Below, piece after piece: positions 45,269 through 53,426 of a stretch of 64,000 nucleotides of DNA. The stretch is from Lunatibacter salilacus (GTDB lineage: Bacteria; Bacteroidota; Bacteroidia; Cytophagales; Cyclobacteriaceae). A model generated the notes under the pieces. The model was not told the origin of the DNA. It ran no database searches and was given only the letters and a program-made list of their open reading frames with translations. Where the stretch lies: assembly GCF_009797935.1 (NCBI RefSeq), contig NZ_VOLC01000009.1, positions 62,001 to 126,000 on the forward strand, read 5' to 3'. The translations under genes and the position numbers were made by a program. The number at the start of each line of letters is the position of its first letter. Positions within the stretch are counted from its first letter, which is position 1.

Positions 45269-46948
45269 ATGAAAAAGATATTTAATAAATTATTCCTCTT
45301 ATCCTTGCTTAGCCTTTCTGTAGGCTGTGCGGATTTTCTTGAAGAAAACAATCAGAGTGGGCTCACTGCAGATGGTTACTTTGTAACCTTGGAGGGAATT
45401 GAAGCCCTGGTGAACTCCTGTTATACGCCCATGCGTTTTTGGTATGGCAAAGAGAATGGGATTGCCATGACAGAGACTGGCACGGACATATTTACCCGCG
45501 GCAATGGGATGGAAAACCCTCCCGTGGCGCTATACAACAGTGATCTATCAGGCGCAAATGGCCCATTGAATTTTTATTGGACCCGGCTATATTCTGCGTT
45601 GAATACAACCAACGCGGCAGTTAAACGCATACCTGATTCACCGTTGTCGGCTGCTTTGAAATTGGAAAGGGAAGCAGAAGTAAGGTTTCTGAGGGCTTTT
45701 TATCTGTGGCATATCGTCGAAACCTGGGGTGGGGTTCATCTGTCATTGGATGAAGTCACCGTAGTACAGACAACTGCCAACCGTACACCCGTGGAGGAGT
45801 TCTATGCACAGATCTTTGAGGATTTGACCTTTGCCGTAAATAATTTGCCCCCAAGCTCCATCGACTATGGACGGGCTATCAAGCCGGCTGCGGAGGCCTT
45901 TTTGGCTCGTATGCATCTGACTAGAGGGAATAATGCAGAAGCATCAACCTTGGCAAAGCAGGTGATTAATAATTATTCCTATGCCTTGGAAGAAAATTAT
46001 GCTGATCTATGGGACATCAATAATATCCGAAACTCAGAGGTAGTCTGGTTGGTAAACTTTAGTGCCGACCAAGTGCTGAACAGAGAACTGGAAAGTCCTG
46101 ACGGGGATATCTTGTTAAGAGATGGGGGAAATAACAGTCATCTGTTTTTTCTAATGACCTATGACCAGTTGCCGGGAATGCTGCGGGATATAAATAACGG
46201 TCGACCTTTTGCCCGCTTTATGCCTACCGCTTACCTTTTGGATTTATTTGATGAATCTGTAGACAGCCGGTTTGACGCGACCTTTCAGACGGTATGGTAC
46301 GCCAATCGACCCGGGACTTTCAGCTTGCCGCTTACAGATGGGTCTACTAAAGATGTCACCTTCAGCGAGGGAGATACGGCAATTTTGGCCACAAAGTATC
46401 CCATGACCAATGCGGAGCGGGACGCCCTTCCCTATACTACCATAGACAGAAACAGAACCTATGGACCCGACGATGAGCCAAGGGTTAGGGATAGATACAT
46501 GTCCTTACGTAAGTTTTTGGATCCTTCCAGGCCTACCATTTCCCAACAGCAGGGACAGCGGGATGCCTTTGTTATTCGCCTGGCGGAGATGTACCTTATC
46601 GTCGCTGAAGCAGAGATGAATTTGGGCAATATGGGTGAAGCAGCCAGTCACTTTAACGAAGTAAGCAGGCGCGCCGCCCTTCCGGGACAGGAAGCAGCCA
46701 TGGAAGTAGCTCCAGAAGACATTACGCTGGATCTAATTCTGGATGAGCGGGCCAGGGAATTTGCAGGAGAGCAGCTGCGGTGGTTTGACCTTAAGCGGAC
46801 AGGCAAATTAGTAGAGCGGGTACAGGCCCATAACCCGGATGCGGCTCCAAACATCAGGCCATTCCATATGGTCCGCCCGATTCCCCAGTCCCAGCTGGAT
46901 GCAATTAACAATAAAGACGAGTTTTTCCAGAATGAGGGATATTTGTAA
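45269..46948 (+). CDS. SusD/RagB-family lipoprotein
   Basis: 559 residues. Lipobox LSLSVGC (Cys20) followed by ADFLEENNQSGLTADGYFV. The SusD N-terminal domain holds REAEVRFLRAFYLWHIVETW, and the C-terminal RagB/SusD domain holds AEMYLIVAEAEMNLGNMGEA, LILDERAREFAGEQLRWFDL and FHMVRPIPQSQLDAIN. This is the classical SusD family (PF07980/PF14322), unlike the two SusD-like_2 proteins elsewhere in the window. It is intact, while its SusC is frameshifted. A terminator follows at 46957. Confidence 0.95.
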   Translation: MKKIFNKLFLLSLLSLSVGCADFLEENNQSGLTADGYFVTLEGIEALVNSCYTPMRFWYGKENGIAMTETGTDIFTRGNGMENPPVALYNSDLSGANGPLNFYWTRLYSALNTTNAAVKRIPDSPLSAALKLEREAEVRFLRAFYLWHIVETWGGVHLSLDEVTVVQTTANRTPVEEFYAQIFEDLTFAVNNLPPSSIDYGRAIKPAAEAFLARMHLTRGNNAEASTLAKQVINNYSYALEENYADLWDINNIRNSEVVWLVNFSADQVLNRELESPDGDILLRDGGNNSHLFFLMTYDQLPGMLRDINNGRPFARFMPTAYLLDLFDESVDSRFDATFQTVWYANRPGTFSLPLTDGSTKDVTFSEGDTAILATKYPMTNAERDALPYTTIDRNRTYGPDDEPRVRDRYMSLRKFLDPSRPTISQQQGQRDAFVIRLAEMYLIVAEAEMNLGNMGEAASHFNEVSRRAALPGQEAAMEVAPEDITLDLILDERAREFAGEQLRWFDLKRTGKLVERVQAHNPDAAPNIRPFHMVRPIPQSQLDAINNKDEFFQNEGYL

Positions 46949-46956
46949 AATAATAA

Positions 46957-46988
46957 AAGCAGGTGCCAGCTGGTGCCTGCTTATTTTT
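46957..46988 (+). terminator. Terminator of the third susCD pair
   Basis: AAGCAGG pairs with CCTGCTT, then TG/TG mismatch and CCA/TGG at the loop, followed by a seven-T run. Confidence 0.8.
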
Positions 46989-47282
46989 TTGTTTACAGTG
47001 TTTTATCCGTTGCCTTCTAATTCATTACTTTTTTTTTATCCAATGTTCGACGTATTATAAATGAGTAAATCAATCAATATTAAGCTCTAACCCGAGGGGA
47101 TCGGGTTGTGCTCATGGCGATAGGTTAAGATCGAACTATTGGAGGAATACGGGAATTTTTAGCTATTAAATCAGAAATTATGGACCAATTGTTCTAAAAT
47201 TTGGCCTAATTTGCGCAGGAAGCTGGTCCATTGTATTTTCGCACATTCCCGCTTAGTCAGAAGAGAATTTATCCCTAAAGAA
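46989..47282. other. Intergenic region before the PAS sensor gene
   Basis: AT-rich with a small hairpin, AACCCGA/TCGGGTT (47089-47107, 5-nt loop). Possible promoter region of the sensor gene. Otherwise nothing supported. Confidence 0.4.
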
Positions 47283-49451
47283 ATGCCAGAAAACCTGAGC
47301 AATGAAGAAGTTAATCTCTTAGCCATATTGGAGAGCACTTCAGACAGTATTTGGTCAATCAATACAGAGTACCAGATTACATATGCCAATCAGGTTTTCA
47401 AAGAAGACTACAAAGTGGCATTCGGTGTACTACTTTCTCCAGGAATGAATGTCCTCCAAAGTCTCCCTGAGGATTTGGTTAATATATGGAAATCAAGATA
47501 TGACGACGTTTTTGATAATCAAGTTATTAAAGTAGAGGATTGCTTTGATGTACCGAATGGTTTTTCATATTTTTCGATTACCCTCCAGCCGATCCTAGCG
47601 GATAATAAGGTAGTTGGGGCGGCAATTTTTAGTAGAGACATTACTGAGCAAAAAGTTACTGAAATCGAGCTTAGAAAGACCAAAGAAATACTTGAACAGG
47701 CCAGTCAAATGGCTAAAGTCGGGGCTTTTGAAGTGAATCCGGTAACAAGTGAAATTACCTGGTCAAAAATGACAAGACTGATCCACGAGATTCCGGCGGA
47801 TTTCAACCTAACCTTATCCAAGGCAATAGAATTTTACAAAGAAACAGATAGACTGAAGATTGAATCTGCGGTAAATGAAGCCTTTACAAGAGTATTTGAC
47901 TATGATGTTGAACATCAGATAATCACTCACACGGGAAAAAGAAAATGGGTGCGGGTAATTTTAAAAAACGAAATTAGGGATGGCGTTTGTTTGCGTTTGT
48001 TCGGCACGATTCAGGACATATCTGACCGCAAACTTGCTTTTGAAATGCAACAACAATTCATCAAAGAAGCTCCGACTGCAATTGCCATGTTCGATAAGCA
48101 AATGAGGTATTTGACGTGTTCTAGAAAGTGGATTGAAGATTTAAAGCTTGAAAAGGAAAATCTAATAGGAAAATCCCACTATGAAGTGTTTCCGGAGGTT
48201 CCTGAACGCTGGAAAAAAATACATCAACGAGGTATTTTGGGGGAATCTATGGAAAGTGACGAGGACATGTTTGTACGTCAAGACGGATCCTCTCATTGGA
48301 GTAGGTGGAGGATTAATCCATGGTACGAACCTTCAGGCACAATCGGGGGGATAATATTGCTTACCGAAAACATCACGCAAAAAAAGTTAGCAACCTATAA
48401 AGCCATTCAGTTTAGTCGAATCTTTGAAAAATCACTGAACGAAGTTTATATCCTGGATGCGGAAACGTATCATTTCAAGGAGGTAAATACCGCTGCTCAG
48501 TCCAATTTGGGTTATACAATGGAAGAATTTTCCCAAATCCGCCCGATGGAAATCATTCCCGGCCTCACTTTCGACAGTTTTGAAAAAATCATTCAACCAC
48601 TACGTCAGGGGTCAAAAGATAAAATTATTCTTCAGGAAACCCACCGCAGAAAGGACGGCACAAGCTATCCTGTGGAAATGCATCTTCAATTCATTGCCGT
48701 TGAAAAAGACGCCTATTTTGTCTGCTTTATTTTGGATATTTCTGAGAAAACTGTTTACCTCCATTCCATAGAAGAGCAGAATAGCATTTTGAAGGAAATT
48801 GCCTGGGTACAATCCCATGTCCTACGCTCTCCACTGTCCCGGATGATGATGTTATTGATGCTGTTAGAACATGATGATATTGAATTCCATCCCGGAGACC
48901 TACTGCAAAGTAAAAAGGAAGTTGTCCAAGCAATTTCAAAATCCGCTATGGAGCTTGACACAATAATTTCCAAAATAATTGCGAAGACCAGAGAATTGGA
49001 AAGCAAAAAGCATCCTTTGGAAATGGTTACCGATGACCATCTTTTAGCAAAGTTAAATACGCTGGAAGTGCTCCTTGTAGAAGCTGACGATCTTGGTCAG
49101 CTTGTGAACCGATATGCGATTATTCAGCATGGACTTCATGACAAACCAAAGCAATTTAGGGACTTTAATTCTGTTTGGGAATATTTAGAGGAACATGATC
49201 ATGACGGGAAAAACTTTTTGATCTTGTTGGATGTCACATTGCTTGAAACGGATGCTTGGCTCTGGCTGAAGTCCTTACAAGATGCGGCCTGGGTTAGCAC
49301 AATTTCTATCGCTCTACTAAGCACAAATCCAACCACGATTCTTGAAGAAATGGCCAAAAAACACTCAAGTATACTGGGGGTGTTTCAAAATCCCTTAAAA
49401 AAGCAACAAATTGACGAATTGAGACGCGCGGCATATGTTTTAAACTATTAG
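47283..49451 (+). CDS. Multi-PAS histidine-kinase-like protein without ATPase domain, with C-terminal degenerate receiver
   Basis: About 722 residues from ATG 47283 (a TTG at 47211 would add 24 unlikely residues). Four PAS domains at about 10-130, 130-245, 250-370 and 375-490, each ending in typical S-box text (GAAIFSRDITEQK, LFGTIQDISDRK, IILLTENITQKK, VCFILDISEK). Then a DHp-like helix pair with His512 in VQSHVLRSPLSRM. The N, G1 and G2 boxes of an HATPase_c domain are missing: the text goes straight to a receiver-like domain (about 600-720) starting LEVLLVEADDLGQLVN, with phosphoacceptor candidate Asp650 in LILLDVTLL. The receiver lysine position reads QNPLKK rather than KP. No transmembrane segment, so cytoplasmic. 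It may relay phosphate or act as a dimeric scaffold; catalysis alone is not expected. Confidence 0.85.
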   Translation: MPENLSNEEVNLLAILESTSDSIWSINTEYQITYANQVFKEDYKVAFGVLLSPGMNVLQSLPEDLVNIWKSRYDDVFDNQVIKVEDCFDVPNGFSYFSITLQPILADNKVVGAAIFSRDITEQKVTEIELRKTKEILEQASQMAKVGAFEVNPVTSEITWSKMTRLIHEIPADFNLTLSKAIEFYKETDRLKIESAVNEAFTRVFDYDVEHQIITHTGKRKWVRVILKNEIRDGVCLRLFGTIQDISDRKLAFEMQQQFIKEAPTAIAMFDKQMRYLTCSRKWIEDLKLEKENLIGKSHYEVFPEVPERWKKIHQRGILGESMESDEDMFVRQDGSSHWSRWRINPWYEPSGTIGGIILLTENITQKKLATYKAIQFSRIFEKSLNEVYILDAETYHFKEVNTAAQSNLGYTMEEFSQIRPMEIIPGLTFDSFEKIIQPLRQGSKDKIILQETHRRKDGTSYPVEMHLQFIAVEKDAYFVCFILDISEKTVYLHSIEEQNSILKEIAWVQSHVLRSPLSRMMMLLMLLEHDDIEFHPGDLLQSKKEVVQAISKSAMELDTIISKIIAKTRELESKKHPLEMVTDDHLLAKLNTLEVLLVEADDLGQLVNRYAIIQHGLHDKPKQFRDFNSVWEYLEEHDHDGKNFLILLDVTLLETDAWLWLKSLQDAAWVSTISIALLSTNPTTILEEMAKKHSSILGVFQNPLKKQQIDELRRAAYVLNY

Positions 49452-49509
49452 TTTGGGAGTCTGATTAGCGAAGAATAGAGATTTCTTCGATCATATACCA
49501 TTGCAAGTT

Positions 49510-50097
49510 TTACTTTCTTTTTATTATATAATTTTTAATTGGGCTATGCATGACCGCCCTATCAAGCTTTCCATTAATATAGGTGTATTTGTTTTTGTTT
49601 TCATTTGCTAACGTCTCATACTCGCTGCTTCCCAAGGCTTTTATGCTGCCAAAAACACCATAATTTTCAGCGATCATCCTCCTCCTGCCAATTGGCTCTT
49701 CAAAAAACAGGCGCACAGCACTATAATCAATATTCTCCCGGATTACAGTCTCAATTTCATATTTGTATGACTTAGCATCCACTTGGTAAAATTCATCCTC
49801 TAGCCAAATTCGTGAAAGAAAATTACCCCGGTTTGTCTGGGATGCCACAGTAGAGCGAATAAATCGATTCCCCACATATTTTACATCTGTCACATAGTCT
49901 ATATTGATTTGTCCAAACAACCAAAGGCTCACTTTAGATGTCAGCAGGTAGGTGGTCGTATCTCCCTCCTCTGTTTTGGTGGCTGTCATTTCCCCAATAC
50001 TAAATCCCGCAATAGTTATTTCATATTCGTGACGTTCTTGGGCTTGGAGAGAAGTAATAAGAAAGTAGGAAAAGACAATAAATATGTATTTTTTCAA
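49510..50097 (-). CDS. DUF6134-type secreted protein
   Basis: 195 residues with a signal peptide (MKKYIFIVFSYFLITSLQA, cleavage before QERHEY). The body is mostly beta-strand: HEYEITIAGFSIGEMTATKT and YLLTSKVSLWLFGQINIDYV, then DVKYVGNRFIRSTVASQTNR. The pattern (a signal, then I..GxxIGEMTATK and a long central strand pair) matches DUF6134-family proteins of Bacteroidota. Function unknown; presumed periplasmic or outer-envelope beta-barrel-like lipid-binding fold. It converges on the sensor gene with a 58-bp gap. Confidence 0.8.
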   Translation of the reverse strand: MKKYIFIVFSYFLITSLQAQERHEYEITIAGFSIGEMTATKTEEGDTTTYLLTSKVSLWLFGQINIDYVTDVKYVGNRFIRSTVASQTNRGNFLSRIWLEDEFYQVDAKSYKYEIETVIRENIDYSAVRLFFEEPIGRRRMIAENYGVFGSIKALGSSEYETLANENKNKYTYINGKLDRAVMHSPIKNYIIKRK

Positions 50098-50378
50098 CAG
50101 TTGTATGATTTTTAGGTTAGGTAATCAGCCAAGGACTACGCTGATGTCTAGATTTTGGCACAGTTAAGATGGTTATTCTTGAAGTAACGAATGCTTTTAA
50201 AATTACCACTAATAATCCCTTAAAAAAATTCAATTACTTCTATTTAACGATACATTGCTTTATCTTCGAAGCACAAAATTAAATCACCACAATATAGTAT
50301 GCATGCGCACTATTTATTACTTTGCATCATGAAGAAGGTAAATTACAATTCTGACCAGGCATTTGAAAACAGCATAAA
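50098..50378. other. Intergenic region
   Basis: Nothing supported beyond the tRNA terminator at its right end and the promoter region of the DUF6134 gene. A 28-codon open frame from 50329 runs into the tRNA terminator and is not called. Confidence 0.4.
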
Positions 50379-50407
50379 TAAAAAAAGCCTTGGATTAATC
50401 CAAGGCT
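50379..50407 (-). terminator. Terminator directly behind tRNA-Phe
   Basis: AGCCTTGGATT/AATCCAAGGCT (perfect 11-bp palindrome, effective loop about 4 nt) followed by seven T on the minus strand. It begins 2 bp after the tRNA 3' end. Confidence 0.92.
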
Positions 50408-50409
50408 CG

Positions 50410-50482
50410 TGGTGATGAGTGGGCTCGAACCACCGACTCACGGATTTTCAGTCCGATGCTCTACCAACTGAGCTACATCACC
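50410..50482 (-). tRNA. tRNA-Phe (anticodon GAA)
   Basis: Acceptor stem GGTGATG with CATCACC and discriminator A, D-arm GCTCAGTTGGTAGAGC, anticodon arm CGGACTGAAAATCCG (loop CTGAAAA, anticodon GAA), T-arm with TTCGAGC. No encoded CCA. A full promoter and a terminator enclose it, so it is a stand-alone transcription unit. Confidence 0.97.
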
Positions 50483-50496
50483 TCGGTAAAGTGATG

Positions 50497-50527
50497 CAAA
50501 GGTAGGTATTTGTATGGTTAGTGCAAA
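50497..50527 (-). promoter_or_regulatory. Consensus promoter of tRNA-Phe
   Basis: Minus-strand TTTG (50527-50524), 19 bp, TACCTTTG (50504-50497). An exact match to the Bacteroidota TTTG-N19-TAnnTTTG form. Transcription starts close to the tRNA 5' end at 50482. Confidence 0.85.
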
Positions 50528-50571
50528 TGATTTTATTTAAAAATTAATCTATATTTAATAAGCAGTTCACT

Positions 50572-51909
50572 ATGAGTATTTTACCACAACTACTTTTTTT
50601 AACCCTGTTAGTTGCGTCAGGGGTGGTTTTGTACAGGAGGATAACCTTTCTAAGGAATACCATTCTCCTTGGGAAATCGGAATCCAGAACAGACAATCCC
50701 TCCCAACGATGGAAGACCATGGCACTAATTGCTTTTGGTCAGCAGAAAATGTTTAAGCGTGTAGGTCCGGCGATTTTGCATTTACTCATATATGTGGCTT
50801 TTATCGTGATCAATATTGAAGTGCTGGAATTTGTCATTGATGGGATTAGTGGTAGTCACCGCATATTTGCCCCAGCCTTGGGGGGTGTTTATACAGTGGC
50901 CATGAATATTTTCGAATGGTTGGCGATTGCGGTATTGGTGTCCTGTGTTGCATTTCTGATCCGACGGAATATCACCCGCGTGCCGCGCCTTACTATGCCT
51001 GAACTACGTGGCTGGCCTGCCTTAGACGCAAATCTTATCTTATGGATAGAAATTGTCTTGATGCTGGCTATATTGACCATGAACGCCACCGACCAACTTC
51101 TGGCCGAAAGAGGTGTAGCAGGTTATATTCCACTTGGGGGTCTGATCTTTAGTAGTGTACTAGCGCCGTTGTTTGATGGCTTTGGAGACGGAGCTTTGGT
51201 AATTACCGAGCGGATTGCCTGGTGGTTTCACATTGTCGGCATCTTAGCTTTTGCTATCTACGTCACTTATTCGAAGCACCTTCACATTTTTCTAGCTTTC
51301 TCCAACACTTGGTTTTCAAACTTAAAACCAAAAGGGGAAATGAAAAACATGAAAGAAATTACCAATGAAGTAAAATTAATGCTGGGCGTACCCACTCAAG
51401 GAGTGGAGGAGCCGCCAGCCGAGGTCGGTCGCTTTGGAGCAAAGGATGTGAATGACCTCAGCTGGGTTAATATCATGAACGCTTTTGCATGTACAGAATG
51501 TGGACGCTGCACGGCAGAATGCCCCGCAAACATAACAGGCAAGAAATTGTCTCCGAGAAAAATTATGATGGATACCCGAGACCGGGCAGAGGAAGTAAGC
51601 AAGAGTATCGCAAATGGCGGCCCTGGACTGGAAGACGGAAAAACCCTACTTGGCGATTACATCACCAAAGAAGAAATAAATGCCTGCACCAGCTGCAATG
51701 CCTGCGTGGAAGCCTGTCCCATAAATATTGACCCCTTGGATATAATCTTGCAATTGCGCCGCTATGTGGCGATGGAGGAAAGCGCTAGTCCTGCTCAATG
51801 GAACGTCATGTTTCAGAATATTGAAACAAGCTTCGCACCTTGGAAATTTGCGCCAACAGACCGCTTCAAGTGGGCAGATGAAATTAAGGGAAAACCAATG
51901 AACGATTAA
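50572..51909 (+). CDS. Membrane-bound [4Fe-4S] oxidoreductase (heterodisulfide-reductase-like)
   Basis: 445 residues. About five to six membrane helices at 1-265 (LPQLLFLTLLVASGVVLY, LHLLIYVAFIVINIEVLEFV, IFEWLAIAVLVSCVAFLI, LWIEIVLMLAILTMNA, WWFHIVGILAFAIYVTY), followed by a cytoplasmic ferredoxin domain with two cluster motifs, CTECGRCTAECPAN and CTSCNACVEACPIN. The membrane part may bind heme (NarI-like), so it could pass electrons between menaquinone and a soluble partner. The partner is the CCG protein nine bases downstream. Such pairs are conserved in Bacteroidota, but the donor and acceptor are not known. Confidence 0.88.
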   Translation: MSILPQLLFLTLLVASGVVLYRRITFLRNTILLGKSESRTDNPSQRWKTMALIAFGQQKMFKRVGPAILHLLIYVAFIVINIEVLEFVIDGISGSHRIFAPALGGVYTVAMNIFEWLAIAVLVSCVAFLIRRNITRVPRLTMPELRGWPALDANLILWIEIVLMLAILTMNATDQLLAERGVAGYIPLGGLIFSSVLAPLFDGFGDGALVITERIAWWFHIVGILAFAIYVTYSKHLHIFLAFSNTWFSNLKPKGEMKNMKEITNEVKLMLGVPTQGVEEPPAEVGRFGAKDVNDLSWVNIMNAFACTECGRCTAECPANITGKKLSPRKIMMDTRDRAEEVSKSIANGGPGLEDGKTLLGDYITKEEINACTSCNACVEACPINIDPLDIILQLRRYVAMEESASPAQWNVMFQNIETSFAPWKFAPTDRFKWADEIKGKPMND

Positions 51910-51917
51910 AAGACAAC

Positions 51918-52718
51918 ATGAGCACTACTTTTCAAATACCAACAATGGCCGAAAAAACGGCGGCAGGAGATCAGCCGGAAATTTTATTCTGGGTAGGCTG
52001 TGCCGGGTCTTTCGATGAACGGTACAAAGCAGTTACTATCGCGTTTGTCAAAATATTGAACAAACTGGAAATAAATTTTGCCGTACTGGGAGAAGAAGAA
52101 ACCTGTACGGGAGATCCTGCGCGGAGAGCTGGAAACGAATTTCTCTTCCAAATGCAGGCAATGAGTAACATTCAGGTGCTCAACGGGTACCAAGTAAAGA
52201 AAATAGTAACGGCCTGCCCCCACTGTTTCAATACCTTGAAGAATGAATATCCAGAACTAGGTGGCAACTATGAGGTTCTTCACCATAGCCAGTTTCTACA
52301 GCAGTTGATTCATGCCGGTCAGGTTGTTCTCAAGGGAGGAGGGGGGTTCAAGGGGAAAAAGATTACCTTCCATGACAGCTGTTTTCTGGGAAGGGCAAAC
52401 AATGTCTATGAAGCACCGCGGGAGATCATTGAGGCCCTGGATATGGAGCTTGTTGAAATGAAGCGCTGCCGGTCAAAGGGGCTTTGCTGTGGTGCCGGAG
52501 GTGCCCAGATGTTTAAGGAGCCCGAGGCTGGAAAGAAGGACATCAATATAGAACGGACGGAGGAGGCCTTAGCCACCGGTGCAAAAACAATTGCAGTTGG
52601 TTGTCCTTTTTGCCTCACCATGATCTCGGATGGGGTGAAAAACAAGGAAAAGGAAAACGAGGTAAAGGTCTTGGATCTGGCCGAACTTATTGCCAATGAC
52701 TTGGGACTGAATAGCTAA
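51918..52718 (+). CDS. CCG-domain (Fe-S)-binding protein, heterodisulfide-reductase B-like
   Basis: 266 residues, cytoplasmic. It carries two cysteine-rich (CCG) domains: ILFWVGCAGSFDER with TACPHCFNTL in the first, and HDSCFLGR with CRSKGLCCGAGGAQMF and VGCPFCLTM in the second. These bind an unusual or regular iron-sulfur cluster in heterodisulfide reductase HdrB and glycolate oxidase GlcF. It lies 8 bp after the membrane ferredoxin gene and should form an electron-transfer complex with it. Which substrate is reduced or oxidised cannot be read. Confidence 0.9.
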   Translation: MSTTFQIPTMAEKTAAGDQPEILFWVGCAGSFDERYKAVTIAFVKILNKLEINFAVLGEEETCTGDPARRAGNEFLFQMQAMSNIQVLNGYQVKKIVTACPHCFNTLKNEYPELGGNYEVLHHSQFLQQLIHAGQVVLKGGGGFKGKKITFHDSCFLGRANNVYEAPREIIEALDMELVEMKRCRSKGLCCGAGGAQMFKEPEAGKKDINIERTEEALATGAKTIAVGCPFCLTMISDGVKNKEKENEVKVLDLAELIANDLGLNS

Positions 52719-52893
52719 AACTAGCCAATAATAGATTAATTCGATTGTGTCCAAATTCTAACAATAGTAAGTTTATTGGTGTTTATGTCATAACATGCCT
52801 AGATTTTTTGTATCATTATGATTGAATTACCCGTTTAATCAACAAGAAAAAAGAATGCAATTATTCCGTCACGGAAAACATAACGATTAACTT

Positions 52894-53382
52894 ATGTATA
52901 TACCCTTCAAAGAGATGCCGGCCAATTCCAGAATATGGGTTTACCAGTCTGACAGGCCATTTGACACCTCAGAAATAAACTGGATACAATCCCATCTTTC
53001 CTCATTCTGTGAAGGGTGGAATACCCACGGCCAAGGAATGCCTACTTCTTTTGAAATCATGTATGACCAATTCATCCTGCTGGGCGTAGATGAAAAGGAT
53101 TTAGGCCCCAGTGGATGTTCTATAGACAGCTCGGTGAGGATTATTCGGAGCATTGAGGAAAAAACGGGTGTAAACCTGTTGGATTCAGGCAAAGTCTCAT
53201 TTCTTTCAGAGGAAAAGGTAACTGTAAATAAACTGGCAGATGTACGGCAGTCCATTACAAAAGGAATATTGCAACCTGAAACGCCCGTGTTTAACCCAAT
53301 AATTAACACCAAAAGTGATTTGGCTGAAAAGTGGATAATCCCGGCCAAGGAGAGTTGGCTGAAAAGATACTTTAACAACTAG
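52894..53382 (+). CDS. Conserved small Bacteroidota protein (often labelled "ABC transporter ATPase")
   Basis: 162 residues, no signal peptide. Typical text: MYIPFKEMPANSRIWVYQSD and SFCEGWNTHGQGMPTSFEIM, then GPSGCSIDSSVRIIRSIEEK. In databases this family is often labelled ABC transporter ATPase, but no Walker A (GxxGxGKS/T), signature LSGGQ or Walker B is present. The conserved GCSIDSSV segment with its cysteine suggests some other role. It is followed by the PorE-like gene at 44 bp and follows the Fe-S pair by 175 bp. Function unknown. Confidence 0.8.
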   Translation: MYIPFKEMPANSRIWVYQSDRPFDTSEINWIQSHLSSFCEGWNTHGQGMPTSFEIMYDQFILLGVDEKDLGPSGCSIDSSVRIIRSIEEKTGVNLLDSGKVSFLSEEKVTVNKLADVRQSITKGILQPETPVFNPIINTKSDLAEKWIIPAKESWLKRYFNN

Positions 53383-53426
53383 ATTTCAATACCTGCCAAA
53401 TGAATAGCTATTTCTCTTATGTGAAC

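Noticed and set aside
47211-47282. TTG start for the PAS sensor protein
   Set aside because: The first 24 residues do not resemble the family and the ATG at 47283 begins just before the first PAS domain.
50329-50415. 28-codon frame (begins MKKVNYNSDQ) next to the tRNA
   Set aside because: Runs through the tRNA terminator into the tRNA on the other strand; no family or conservation evidence.
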